NCBI GenBank assembly: GCA_034687125.1
Contig: JAQGBZ010000033.1
Span: 62,001 to 126,000 of the forward strand
Direction: 5' to 3'
DNA from: Neelides folsomi
Taxonomy: Eukaryota; Arthropoda; Collembola; Neelipleona; Neelidae
Length of the DNA: 64,000 nt
Shown here: positions 12,601-26,200 of the stretch, piece by piece
How positions within the stretch are numbered: the stretch's first letter is position 1
How the letters are laid out: every line of letters begins with the position of its first letter
Notes under the pieces: generated by a model
Told to the model about the DNA's origin: nothing
What the model saw: only the letters and a program-made list of their open reading frames with translations
The model's database searches: none
Translations under genes and position numbers: made by a program

Positions 12601-15600
12601 TTTGATTCATTCTTCTCTTTGGCAAGGGGAGCCCAAACGGCGGGTTTGTGATCCATTCACTTTAAGCCATAGCGGTTAAACTTTAGTTGGTTCCTTACAT
12701 ATTCGTTACTCGTTTTCTTGTAAGTGTACTCCACTCCGCTGAAAAGTTATAAAGTTGGGGAATTCAATTTACTCATTGTCCCTGTCTTCTTTTCTCAAAC
12801 TTCATTTTGAGATCGGATAGTGTGAGCGATTCTGCATTTACTACACAGCCTCGTTTAATTAACAATATTAAATTTAGAAACTTTGGCTTCCTTCTCTCAA
12901 AGGAACCCTCTGACAATAAATTAATAAGAATTTTCTCATGAATGGAGGAATGAATGAAAGTTTCGAATATTTTATTGCTTCACCCGAGGAATTTTGAATG
13001 CATTCTTTTAATAAAGTCAACGCCCACGTTCCCATCTCATGGAGTCGCCAAATAAAAATTAGGTTTTGAAGACTCCCAATTCATTTCTTTGGATTTGTGA
13101 AGGAGTCCTGTGGGTAAATGCAATGTGCTTATTGACATCATCGTTTCTGCATTTGAGAGACACTGGAGTCAGGATAATTTTCACCAGCCACGTGTTCCCA
13201 CCGGCACAACGACCTCATTAAAGTTTATAAATACTTACATACACCATAGAGTTTGGAAGAAAACAAAAAGTTTTTTTTCTTTCTTCCCATTTTTCTCGAG
13301 AGAGGAAGTTGAACTGGGGGGGATTTAACTCTTTTCTGCCTCTCGAGAGATTCCTTATTATGAAAATTGGGGTTTTGGTAGTGAAATTAGTTTCCTTTGC
13401 CTGGCCATTTCCCCCTTTTGTTTTTCTCTCTTTGGGAGCGGAGGTTCCCATAAATTAGGAGTATTATTTCGAACTAGATGGGTTGTTCCTTCCTCTTGGT
13501 TTGTCCTTCCGAAGGCTTCATTGGTTTCTCATTCCGTCCTTCCCAAACTCCGGAGATTAATTATCTGAGAGTGCCATATTTGTTCTTCCCCTTGTTGCGA
13601 ATTTGAAGTGAAAGAATTGGAGAGTTGGGACTCAAACCACGGAGTCCCGAGAATAGGTTCTGGTCCCGAGAGACCAGAGCACACCTTTCAGGGATCCATT
13701 TGTCAAATTTGTCGACCATATCTGGATGCAGTTTATATACTCCTAGGATCCTCCGCCTTCTCCTCCCACTTTTTCATCCATCTGGTCCAATAAATCACCT
13801 TTGTCTCTTTTTGCATTTCCTATTTCCGTCTATTATTATTATTTCTTTTATATAATATTTTCCTCTTCGAAGGCCCATTGAGCAATTTGAGGGGAGAGAT
13901 TCCTAATCGATAAAATTCCTCGCCATCCTCTCCGCATTATGAAAATTCCTTGGTCTGAGAATCAATTGAGAATTGATGGATATTTCCCACCCATTCCAAT
14001 CCACTGACTGAGCTCATATGAGAAATTCTCTGCCCGAGTCCCAGATTGCCACCCAAGATTCTCTCAATAATCTTCATGCCCAGATCCTGTAGACACGTGA
14101 AAAGGAAATGTATCAGATCTCACTCGGAATGCCCACAATGAGACTCCTTTGCTCGGATTGAGAAAAAACGGCAATGGCCTATTAGCTTTATAATAAATGA
14201 TTGAGCGTGAATTGAGAGTTAGAGGAAATAGGAAGGAGCAGCATGCAAGGATAAAGATAATGCAGGAGTTGAATGGAATAAACTCACTTCAAGGCCCACG
14301 ATTGAAAAAACACCCATTATGCTATTTAACTCTTCATTTATAGGAATCTTTTCTAAAAATGCAACCTGCTCCTTTTATGAGCCTATTCATTACGAATCCT
14401 TCCTTTTTCCCACCAACTAACTATTTATTTAATTAGGCTCTTTTCAATTCCTTTTAATGGTCCTTAAACGTCGTCGAAGCCCATGAGACTCGGATCAAAA
14501 TCTGTTAAGCTTCAACAACGAGAAATGGAGAGTCGTAGACCAATTTGCTTCATTCATATGCCTAAATTCATTTAGAGGAACTGATGAAGAGTAGTGAGAG
14601 CAATTAGTTGTTGTTAAAAGCTTTTAATAAACCCATTAAAGGAACCATTAATTCAAAGCTTATTGGCCTATTATGCATGTGGGGTAAGTATGCAAATATA
14701 CGTGCTATGTTGTTCTATTCACCTTCATATTCTCCATTTAATTGAGATGACTATGTTTGTAAGTTATTAAAATGTTGCTGGGTAGGAGAATGTATGAGCT
14801 AAATGGATTTCAATTATTGACTCTCCCACTCTTCATAGGAAAGTGTTCATTGTTTGTTAGCTTTTGTCACAAACTCAATTAGACACATATACACACACTT
14901 GATTATTCCTTATAAAGGTGATAGTGAGGGCAATAGTAAAGTGGGGGAGATAATGAGAGTACGAAACAGTTTGTTGAATAAATACAGTCGTCATTCCTTC
15001 TCGAGATTATGGAATTTTTATAGGTCACATTAGATAAGTGTTGGGTTTGAACAAGAGTAATAAACAGAAAATTGATTGGTATTTCCTTGAAGCAAGTTAT
15101 TATTAGAATAAATGTATGGTTCATGTTTTTGAGTGGAAATCTGCTGAATATTTATTGTAATCGTGATTTTAAATTGAAACACAGGCGTAATCTACTCACT
15201 CAGCAATTCTCATTTAGAAGTGATTATAACTATGTTTTTAAGCTTTGGATTTAAAGTTTCATTATAAGTAAGTAGATGAGTAATCGTATTCAAACTTATA
15301 ATCTTCCTATCGCGGAAGCAAATAAACATTCGTAATAAGTACAAATATAGGAGATGGGAATTTATTTGGCTTTAAACTATTCTCGATAATTTAATATTGA
15401 TCCACGTGGTTTAGATTACTTTTAATGCACGCTTCATAACATGTGTACATACATGTTTTTATAAACTAGAAAACAAGATAATTTAGATAAATAAACTCAA
15501 ATAATATTTATATGATGAAGTATTTCTTTATCAAGTGTATTGAAGCAATCTTGTAATTTATGATTAAACAAAAATATCTAATGTAAATATTTACTATTAA

Positions 15601-17238
15601 TAATGTCGAACGCTTGATAAATTGACATTTTTATTTAAATGAATTCGTAAAGTAGACCATCCAAAGAACTATTAATATTCTTATAATCATTTTAGATTAC
15701 ATTTATTAGAATTAATTGCGCTGTTTATGACAATTTCACTTTCTTTTTATTTCTTTTGTTAATAATGAGTTCAAATTAAAAATGAATGCGTTTCGAAATT
15801 ATTTTGTAATCTAATAATGAGTAAATGAGTTACATAAAATCTCTCCTCAGCATGCATGCATCCACATTCAACTTCTTTTAATATTTTTTCTTTCTTTCTT
15901 ATGATTCTTATTTTAAATAATACATGCATTTATTAGAAAGTTGATATTCGAGAATATTTTTAGATATTATGCTTATGAGCAAAATTAGCAAATTAACAAA
16001 ATTACTAAATATTGTAATTTTTCAATTAGAATAATTCGTTGCATTAAGATGTAAATTAACTTGCATTGAACGCTATTAGCCAATTAAAATTTCCTAATTT
16101 ATTCTCTCCATTTTCTATGCTTAATTAAAATCTATTTTTGTTTATTTATAATGTTTATAAATATCAATAATTATAATTATACCTAATTTATAATGCGAAT
16201 TAAACAATCAATATTTGTTTTGCTCATTATTGTTCAATAGCAATAGTATAAGGAACTATAAAAAAATTGTTATAACTCATTGTTAGAAAGCTTTTAAATA
16301 ATGTACCACTCATAAATACTATGTAATTACATACATACTGATAAACTATAACTTTAATGCCTTTAAATTTCCTAATACATACTAAACGCAATAACTTATT
16401 ATCTTTTATATTAGAACACATTCCATAAATTCATATATTGTATGCTATTTCAAATTAAAGAGCTTAAAAACTTAATACAATTTAATGGCGCTACGAACTT
16501 TTTGCTTCACAAGTTATCAAACAAGTAATGATAAAAGGGTGAATGAATAAACTTATTTATAAATATACTTTTTCATTATATCCAAAGAGTAGTTTTTCCA
16601 TTGTGTGAACAAATGATAATTAGTGGAAGTCGTTAGTGGTATATTCCAATAATGCTTCACGGCTCTCCATTGTAGGATCTGACCGAGAAAAAAGTGAAAT
16701 TCAAGGTTAAACGGCTAATTTGCTTATTAGTATTTTATTATGCTGTGATTTATTCAGCTTGTTAGGGGGGTATACATACACGGAGAAGTGGGCTGGTAAA
16801 TTGTAGATATACCTATGGATGGTGAGGAGGCGATGCGGAGTCGTGCCGTTTTGTTTAAAGGTTCCTTTTCCTCGACAGAACAGCGGAATGGAAATGATTA
16901 TGTAGAAGGTAAATTTAAATAAAAGTCAGAGCAGAGTGGCCTAAAGGGATGGATAAAAGATAATAAATTATATGGGGTGGAAGACGAGCACGGCGAGGTG
17001 TGAAAGAGACATTATTATTTGTGCAAAGGAATTTTTTTCCCCAAGTGTAAGGGTGGGGAGAATAAGGAGCGTAGATCGATTTTTGGATCGAAAATTCAGA
17101 GTCGTTTATCCTGATGAGAGCAAACATTCAATATCCTCAAAATAATTTATTCTAATCTGAGTCAATGTCCTCTGTGTATTGTAGGGGGAAACGGAATGGA
17201 GGCTTCCCTTTGAACCAGAGGATTAGCTGGAACCTGCC

Positions 17239-17280
17239 ATGGCCACGACGACGATCAAGGGAGGAGACATCCATCACCAG
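17239..17280 (+). CDS. Proposed first coding exon of the ELM2-SANT gene
   Basis: ATG in a good context (ctgccATGg) followed by 14 codons, MATTTIKGGDIHHQ, and a phase 0 donor (CAG then gtagct). This joins in frame to the firmly placed exon at 23467, which begins KTVTLHHIGSLAHL and has no ATG of its own at its border. The intron would be 6.2 kb. No TATA box is visible upstream. Another upstream exon could serve instead. Confidence 0.55.
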
Positions 17281-20200
17281 GTAGCTACAAAATCCAAACA
17301 TTGCCCAACACCCCATTCAGTCCAATGTGGGCATTATGCCGAGAGTAATTCCTCTGGGGTCAAATTATCCATCCGGCGGGGGAGGGCCAATCCCCTCCTT
17401 TGGTTGATTGGGAGGCTGCGGGGCCTCTAATAGGGACACTCGTAAGTCCATAAGTGCTCTTGGAAAGGCGAGGGAGGAAGATAATAATGATTCCTTCTAC
17501 CTTCCCTCCGCCCCTCGTGCTCATCATGGAAGTTCCTCGTCATTTGCATTGACTTCCAACTCCCTTCACATCATATCGTCGAAGGGCTTCATGTGAGGAG
17601 AGAGAGAGAGGAATGACAAAGGGGCATATTTGAATCCGATTCAAAATGAAGATTGGAGACGCTTCAACGTTCCCTCGCAGAAGTCTCTTGTCATGAATGA
17701 GGGGCATTCAATTCTTCCTCAGCGTCATTTCAATTCCGAACAATCGTGGGGGAGGGAGAGAGGGATTTGGGAGTTGCTGAGGGGCTCATTCGAGTGAAGC
17801 CCCTTTTAAGAGATTCTCAAGATTTGTCGGTCGGATGATTTATTCGGGAGATGAGCAGGGAAGGTGGAGAACAAAGGGTTGGGGAAGCAGGGGAAGATTA
17901 CGTGCGCCCTTATCCCACCATCAAGTTTAAAAATAACAAAACGATGCATTTTGAAAACGCCGGCTTTCAAACAACCCGAGAGGGGGTGAATTCGGGGGGA
18001 AGTGTTTTTGATCGATCTTCCTGTCTCGTACAATTTAACACTTACTCACAAATTATTGCATGGGAGGTGATTGTGAGTTTGGGTGAATAGTGGAAGACAA
18101 GGAATTCAGAGCCTATTAGTGGGGAAAAACTCTCCAGAGTTCATCCTCGAAATGGAACTTTGAAAAGTAAATAAATGGGGAGATGCAGAGGTCCGTGGTT
18201 ACCCCATCCGAATGTACACTTACATAAGGGGCCGTATTTGGCTCTCTCGGTTGGAAGGAAAACTCTTTCATGAAACTTTTTTGAGCAAAAACATGTTTTA
18301 TGGTATGATTGACCATTTCCATTCGGTTCGATGTTACCACTCTCGAGTTTGTTCCTCAAACTTCCCAACTTGACTCCTCGATGGTAATTTGAAGTCAATT
18401 GTCCTCTTTAAAGAGTTTTACGACTTTTATTACTAGGTTTCTCCGAGTAGGGGGATTCTCGACTACACATTGTACATCTCTTCCCTTTACTAAATGTCAT
18501 ATAGCCCAATATAGGAGGAGACGTGTGAGAATTATTCCTATTAGAAGGCATTATTTTGGATGCGCCCCAGTTCGGGCCCTGCTGGTCCATTCCTTATTGG
18601 ATAAAACTCTTTCATATTTATTTACATGGGGACCATGAAGGATCGAGGGCCGTTTATTTAACAAACTGCATCTCTCGCCTCTCGGCATTCAATCAGGATT
18701 ATCCCGAGTATTCCAATATATTCCTCTTGGGTTGAAAGACCAAATGTGTGGAGAGGGAATAAATAGGACGTGGAATCACCCTGCCCTTCATTACGACTTC
18801 ATAATTGCGATTATGGCCCTCGAGGGTGAATGGGAGATTTGGATGAGGGCTAACGCGGGAAGATTGCTTCCTTGATTCAATTCCCCCAGTCTCCTTCCAT
18901 CATCCAGCAAACTCATTACTTGACGCTTCTCGATGTCTCACGAGGAAGGATATTTAAAGGAGAGATGAAAATTCCTCATAGGCCTTCTATGAGCGGAGAT
19001 GAGAGATGATGTAAGATAGATGCTTAGCTCGGCTTCTGCGATATCCCGAAGAAGGTTAAGATAAAAGAGACGGAATACATAACATTTACTTTCCAATGTA
19101 CGTTCCGATGAGGGCTGGGAGTGGAATTTATGATTTGACATGACCTCACGTTACAGTTGACTACAGTTGGAATTTGATAAAATATGAAGTCTTTTTATTG
19201 CCCTTTCGACTGGGAATGGAAGAAGAATGAGAGCGGGTGGAGGGAGTGAAGAATGTGTCGGAATCTCTCTCGGCGTCCTCTGAAAAGTAATAATGTAATG
19301 GGGACGGATCCGTCCGACTCCGACGGCAGGAGAGAAATATCATTTCTGACTCCCGGTTCCAAGGATGGATTGGCTCAAAAGACATTTTTTCTCTCAAACC
19401 ATCTCCGACTTTTAACTCGGATGGATCCGAGGGTTGTTCATTGACTCGGCTATAGACTCGAGAGATGATTGATCAAACGGCGAATGGATTTTTCTTCCTT
19501 TGATTGATCCCTTCTCCTCAGATTACAGGATAATGGGGGAGTTTAGGTGAGAGAGATTTATCCCTTAAACTCTCCTCTCAATCTCCTGGCGGTCGTTATT
19601 GAAGGGACACTTGACTCTCTCGTTCCGCCAAGCACATGTGGTTCGACAAAGAGTTGACGACCATGGAAGGAATCGATGTAGAGATGGAAGAGTTTGAATT
19701 ATAGCCCCTGCCTCGGAGGAAAGTAATGAAACCTGGCATAATGAAGGGCCGAGTGAAATGATGACCTGTTCTCCTTCCCTTAAGGCTTCTTTCCCTTTTT
19801 TCCCTCCTCGTGGGAAGAGGATTGAGGGGGTAAAGAAAAGCCCTTCCATCCCCTTTTGTTCCTCCTTAGGTTTTGGCCTGCGGGCGAATCACGACAACGG
19901 AGATTAACAGCTGTAAAAACACTAGAGATGAGACAACGTAAAAAGTTTTATTGACAAAAAATTCATGTGATGGAAATTAACACAGTTTTTATCCCTCTGC
20001 TCTTCCTTCCTCCCCTCGGTCTCCGGGAGTGCGTAGGTTGGGCCCTATTGTGAGTAATTGTATGAAGGTACACACGCCAGCCCTCTGGAACTATTAATAC
20101 TCTGGTGAATAGGATCTCCTCCCTGAGTCGTCCATGGTGGGGGGAGGGGAACTGATCTTCTGATTCCCCGATTCCCCAACTGAGGACACTTGGATATTAA

Positions 20201-23200
20201 TACTTTTGGCTAATGTTGGCTCATAAAGCGGAGGCTAATTCGGAGCTAAAAGCCTCCTCCTCCCTCAATGAAACATGAGGTAAGGGGGAGGAAGTGAGTG
20301 GGCCGAGATGATGAGGAACACATCTAATTCCCATTCCCCTGATGAGTGAAGGAGTCAACTGGAAGAGGTTCGAGCACTCGATTTCCGATATTTGGTTTCC
20401 CTCCCACCCGTAAAAATGGTCTGGGACGAAGGAGACAGGGGCGTAATGGAAGACGAGAACTTGCACTTTCTGTATGAATAAATCATTAGCTGTTTTTCGG
20501 CTTTGCGAAAGGAAACGTCTCAAACCTTTCTCTCCCACTTTTTACCTCTTTCCCCACATTTTTTCGACTGTGAGAAAGTGAGGAAGTCACAGCTGAGCCC
20601 ACCTTCCAATGAGGAGACCAAGGGAGTGGAAGAAATGGGAAAAGGTTTCACGAATTCTTTCTTCAATGACAGCTTGGAAGTGGAAATATCTCTCTACCTG
20701 TCCCCATTCCCATTCTCTCCGCGTGGACGGGAGGGGAGGATGTTTGAAGGATAATTTCCTCCGAATCCCCTTCCAGAGCCGATCAAGGGAATTGGAAAGG
20801 AAATTTTAGTCTTCTTAATTCCGTTCCATGGGAAATCTCCGTGGTGTATTCGCTATGAGGAGAGAGCAAACATCCGAATCTATCATTATTCCGCTTCCCG
20901 GAACAGAAGAGATATGAAGAGTCTTAAATACACTAATTTAAAGAAGTCTCCGTTCTTTTGCATCATCATTTCCTCCATCTCCCTTTTATTGAAAGAGCCG
21001 AAGGAAGCGGAGATGGAGGTTCTTGAGATCCGAGTGGGAGGATGTACAATCCCCACTACCCTGTTTGCTCACAAACTCTGAGAGATGAGCTAAGTCGAGA
21101 TGAGTCGCCGAGTGTTTGAACGATGAAATCTACTCGGATGAATCAGGAAGTTTCTTTATTTCCCAGCTCAAGAAATTTTCCCATGAGGAGAGTTCCGGCG
21201 ATCGAGTCGCGTTCCTCATCAACTCATCTTGCTCCTACATTGCTATTTCCTCCTGTTACGCCTAATTTACTCCACATCCCGATTCATTTTATTTACCTCC
21301 AATTCTCCTGAGGGCTCGGAAAAAAACACATTTCGAATATTAGATTTGATACTTATTAGACTCTCATTAAATTAGTCTGGAAAATTATTTCTTTGGATGA
21401 GGAGTCAAGGAGTCTCACATTTCTTTCCAATTCAAGACTCGTAAGGGCTGTTGGGATGTAATTGAGGTTTCAAGCTCGTTGAGAAACTCATAGGAATAAA
21501 AATGGAGAGGGAAGCTAAGCGGAGAGATCCATTAAAAACATACATATTAGCGGAGTATGTGGAGTTGAAGAGGGAAATGGAAGCGGAGGACCAAAATTGG
21601 ATTCCCTCTCCAATCATAAATTCTTGAAGGGGATTCAATGAATATTCTTTTTTTCTTTCTGCATATCATTTAGCCTTCTCATGTATAGCCTTAATTGAAT
21701 TGAGGACTCAGAGAGAATGAGTAGAGTATAATCCACGTGGAGGGGGCTTTGGTAAAGGGAGAGAACCCTTTTCATCTTTATACTTACTCTATATAACTTC
21801 AATCTAGCATCCAACTTCGTCCAAATTGTAAGGAGAAATACACAACATGGAAAACTCAAATACATACATTCACTCCCCTTTTCCAAAGGGGGAACTCGCT
21901 TTGTATTCTCCTTTTAATCCTATGCTTGAATATACTTATTCGACCTATAGAGAAGATCGAGTCAATACATGCATCGTTAGGACGGACCATAGGCTCCAAT
22001 TACATTCGCGTGAAGGGCTACACTATTTTTAATAAGGGTTTGAGAGAGAGATTACGAACCAGTCTCTTTTCATTTGCCTTATACTTCACCACGGACGGAG
22101 ATTATGAGGGAATCCACGGGAGAAATCAGGTTGAGGTCCCTGAAGGACCGGACCGGTCTCTTTGCCTTAATCATTTAATGTATTCTCGGAATTGTTGTCT
22201 GCCTCTTTTATTTTAATAATCCTTTCTCAATTTACCAACTCGGAAACTTGGTTCATGCTCTTTGGAGTCGCAATGAGTTTCGACGGAGACTCGTCATCAT
22301 CATTAAAGGTTTGATTTGAGGGTTGGAAGCCTTGAAGTCACCTTTGTTCCACTTAAAGGCCCTCATTCCTCCTTATGGAGTACGTGAGTAGATTCTCATT
22401 AGCGATGTCACCCGTCGAGGGTGGAGCTGACACCTCCATTCCTCTCGCTTAATAGTTGAAAGTGAAATGTTTTATGGACTTCAATACTCTGTAATTTCAC
22501 CTCTTAAAACAATTTGGGAGTCGAGGATGAGTGAAATGGAGGATATATTTTTCCTCCAGCCTTTTTTCCCTTACTTTTCATTCTCTAATGCATCCTCCTT
22601 TTCCGTTCTCATGTATTATTCAGAATGGAAGAGAAAAACGGGAAATGTAATGGCGGAAATATGATCTGTCTCAGCTGTTTGACGGGAGAATCTCTAACTT
22701 ATTCAAACAAGACTGAAAACAACAAAAGCTTAGGGCTTCGCCTCCAACTTAATTCAATCCAACTCTCCTCAACTCACTCACTCAATCAATGTTACTTTGC
22801 TCTCTGTGTGGAAGGAGGAATGTCCCCAACTCATATCTTTCAATTCTCTCTTTACAAAATGTTCTTGGGATACATTTCAAAATAGCTCCCATCATTAGAA
22901 TGAATTTGAGATTCGGAGTTTACCATTGTTCACAGAAGCCCCTTTAAAGATCACAATATTGACTCGCACAGGAGTTGTATTATACTCCAGCATTAGTCAT
23001 GAATACTAGGTGTACTTATTCCCTTCATGGCCATGTACATTAAGCATAATTGGCGTCTTACTTTCATCCTATTTCACCTAATGTGATTTTATGCAAATAT
23101 TAACAAATGCATATTCAAGAACAATCATAGTCAAAAGGATCCTAAGCTTCCTATTTAGACCATATTTACAAAGTAATCTAGAGTCGTTAGACACATTATT

Positions 23201-26200
23201 ATACCAGTACCAGTATAATATTGTATGATTGTATGAATAAGTATGCAGGAAATAATTCTCTAGAGTCTTCTCGTAGAATATATGTATTCATACTCTTGAC
23301 AAATTTAAAACATCTTTAGTTGATAAAAGAAGTATATGGGGAATTGGGTTGTTGAGATTCTCGAACAATCAAATTAAGTTTCCTTACGCAATATTCATGG
23401 TATATTTGCTTTCAATGTTTGTCCATCCAGAATTATTAATCGTGTTTTTCTTGTTCTTGTTCACAGAAAACTGTGACTCTACATCACATTGGATCTCTGG
23501 CCCATTTGAAGGGTGATGGGAATCTGTACGCGTATGCCGTGACGACGGAGAATTCACAAGATCTGATTTTGTATCAAGCCCAGGGTAATGCTTCGATGGA
23601 TTTCCTCATCGAAGGTAAGCTCGAGTTTTTACACATTTCAATTCACTCACTATCCATTTCCTCTTTCTTTCCCGAATCTGGGAGTTACAATCGGCCAACT
23701 AGGAACACATAAATACGAGATGTGTTCTCCTAATCCAACTAGAGGAGCATTAAGTAAGAAATAAGTGAAGCCTTGGAGGGCGAGCGATGGGAGATTTCTT
23801 GCCTCTGTAAATAATAACTGTGGTAATGGAGGTCATACCTATTTTCCGGAAGGAAATGGAAAGGTTGGGCGTGTGAAGATGAAAGGGTCTTTAAATAAAT
23901 CCAGTTGGGTGGAGGAGCAGGAGGCTGCTGATATTTCTCAAGTGTCATTTCCGTACTCTATAAATGGTTTAATCTCGTAGTGGGAATTATTCGGAGGGCC
24001 ATGTTTTAAATGGGTAAATTGCATGCGAGGGCCTCGTTGGTTCTAACTTACGCCCATTCCCTCACAGAGTCACAGACATTCAAATCCCAAAATTGTGGGA
24101 GCAGGAAGGGTGAAGAGGTAATACCCGGCAGTTATCATAATCGGGGTCCTTATTACTCTGCCGCCGCTGACTGAGCAAAGAGTAAATTACTCCTCCAAGG
24201 CTCTATCCATTAGGGATGAACCAATTTAATTTTGAATCTCTTTCGCTGACTGAAGGAGAAAACCTTGCTTTTGAGAGAGGGAATGAGGAAGGATTAAATC
24301 CTCATCAGAGATTCCGGACTGGTGACCAACTTATTTCAATTGTAGGTGAGAATGGGGGAGGATCGTCGCGGGAAAGCATTGCGAACTTATTGGACGAAGG
24401 ACTTGGCACGTCGCTCGATGGGACGGATGAAATCTCTTCTTCCATTCACTCAACGCTAGGGAGAAACGATTCGGGTGAGAAAGTCTACACAATCTCTTCC
24501 TTACTTCCCAATATTGCTAATTCGCCTTTTGTCATTTGGATGCTTGCAAAGACATATGGATCAATGTGGGAGTCCCATTGGGGATAAGAGAAACCGCAGC
24601 GAGCTCATTGTGTCAAAGTGCTTTTAATATTCTCTCATTATGAGTCGATTGAAAGAGGAGGAAGGAAGAACTCCTATTTGCTTCATTTCATTTATTGTCT
24701 TCCTCCGTGCGAAGGATTTCGAATTTTAATAATAAACTCATCTCCTATTGAAATCATATCATCTTCTTTTTTATTATATTTCTCATGTATTATATTTTTC
24801 TCTCGAGAATTGAAAAGGAAATGCGCAGAAGAAAAGGGGGTTCTTCTTTGTTCTTCCCTCTCCACGCTAATTCCAGATGAATTCTCCGAATTTCATCTCG
24901 GCCTTCCGATCTCAATGGAATCGTGAAATTGAATAAAATTCTTCATTTCACAAATAATAAAACAAAGGAGGGTTGAAGGGGAGGGGCCTTTGGAGACCCA
25001 CATTACGCAAGATAAATAATATGTTAGTGGGAAGACATGCCAAATACAGGCTTTCTTTTGTCTCCACGTCCTATCCTGCCCCATCCTCGTTAGTCGAGAG
25101 TTACAAGTCCTTAAATAGCTTTTATGTATGAGCCTCTTCTCGCTCCTCTACAGATGCTCCGAGGCATTTCAAATTTATTTTACTGGCTTGGGCTAAATAA
25201 CTAAAAGTAGTAGAGTGAATGTTCAAACAACCAAATACTGAGCTGTATAGACTCTGAATCACGTCTTGTTTTCACATTTCTAATTTTGTATTTTTTTTAA
25301 CTTTTCCCTCATTTGCTTCTGCGATGAGACATTGCTGAGCTTCTTGTTGTCGATCGTAAGAGCGGAGATGGAGCGTAGTTGGATGTATGTGTGTTGAGTC
25401 AACAAGAGAGAATAAAGTTGACCTTGGGTTAAAGTTGGAATGAGGAATGGTTCACAACAACGGCACCGACTCTGATTCTATGTACTTACGTAAAACACCC
25501 TTCGGGTGATTAATTGTTCTTTTTAACTGGGATCGGAATTTGAGTGACAGAGTGAGAGATTTGGGAAAAGATTGTTATTCCTTTGCTTTATATTTAAATT
25601 GAGTTCTTCTGCCCGTTGGCTCTTCAAACAGTTCCCATTGAGGAGAAGAGCATTGAACGAGTTCCAAATGAGAGGAATTCACATAACTACTATTAAGTAT
25701 ATTACATTTTAGTTATATACTTTCACCTTCACTGCATCCAAACCCTCAAATCCCCTTACTTTTAATTTCCACTTCCCAAGTTGATAAAACCTGGGCATTG
25801 ATATAAGGATTAAATTGAAAGGAAAATGGAAATTAGGACCTTTGAAAACCTCATTTTGAATTTCCTTTCTTCCCTAAACTCTATAGGAAGTGATGATGAT
25901 GAAGAGATTTTAAACTACGCAAATCTCTTCCCCGTTCGCGAACCCCCGTTTAAATCAAGAAAGTTAAGGGGATGGCTCAACTCGGTGAGCTGAGAGTGAT
26001 TTAAGTGGCCCTTCAATGAAGGCTTCTCGTAATTTGAATAGGATGTGAGGAAAGTTTTAGCTTCTTCCAGTCTCTCAACTTCATTCCACCAAGGCGAGAA
26101 AGCCGAGTGTAAAGGGAGGTCACGGCCGAGTTGCGATTCTGATTAGATTCTCTCATTTAACGCCAACTTGGAGGAAATCTCCTCACCTCTCCCCGACGTT

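Larger units (their letters stand above)
4377..17238. other. Long intergenic region without a supported gene; mostly G+C-richer block
   Basis: About 12.9 kb between the C14orf119-like gene and the first proposed exon of the ELM2-SANT gene. From about 4.9 kb to 14.6 kb the sequence is visibly richer in G+C, with recurring GAGTC/GACTC and CTCC/GGAG words; about 14.6-16.7 kb is strongly AT-rich. Open frames up to 140 codons occur on both strands but show no recognisable motif, no consistent exon chain and no codon bias I can defend. Untranslated first exons or enhancers of the downstream gene could lie here; I cannot locate them. Confidence 0.5.
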
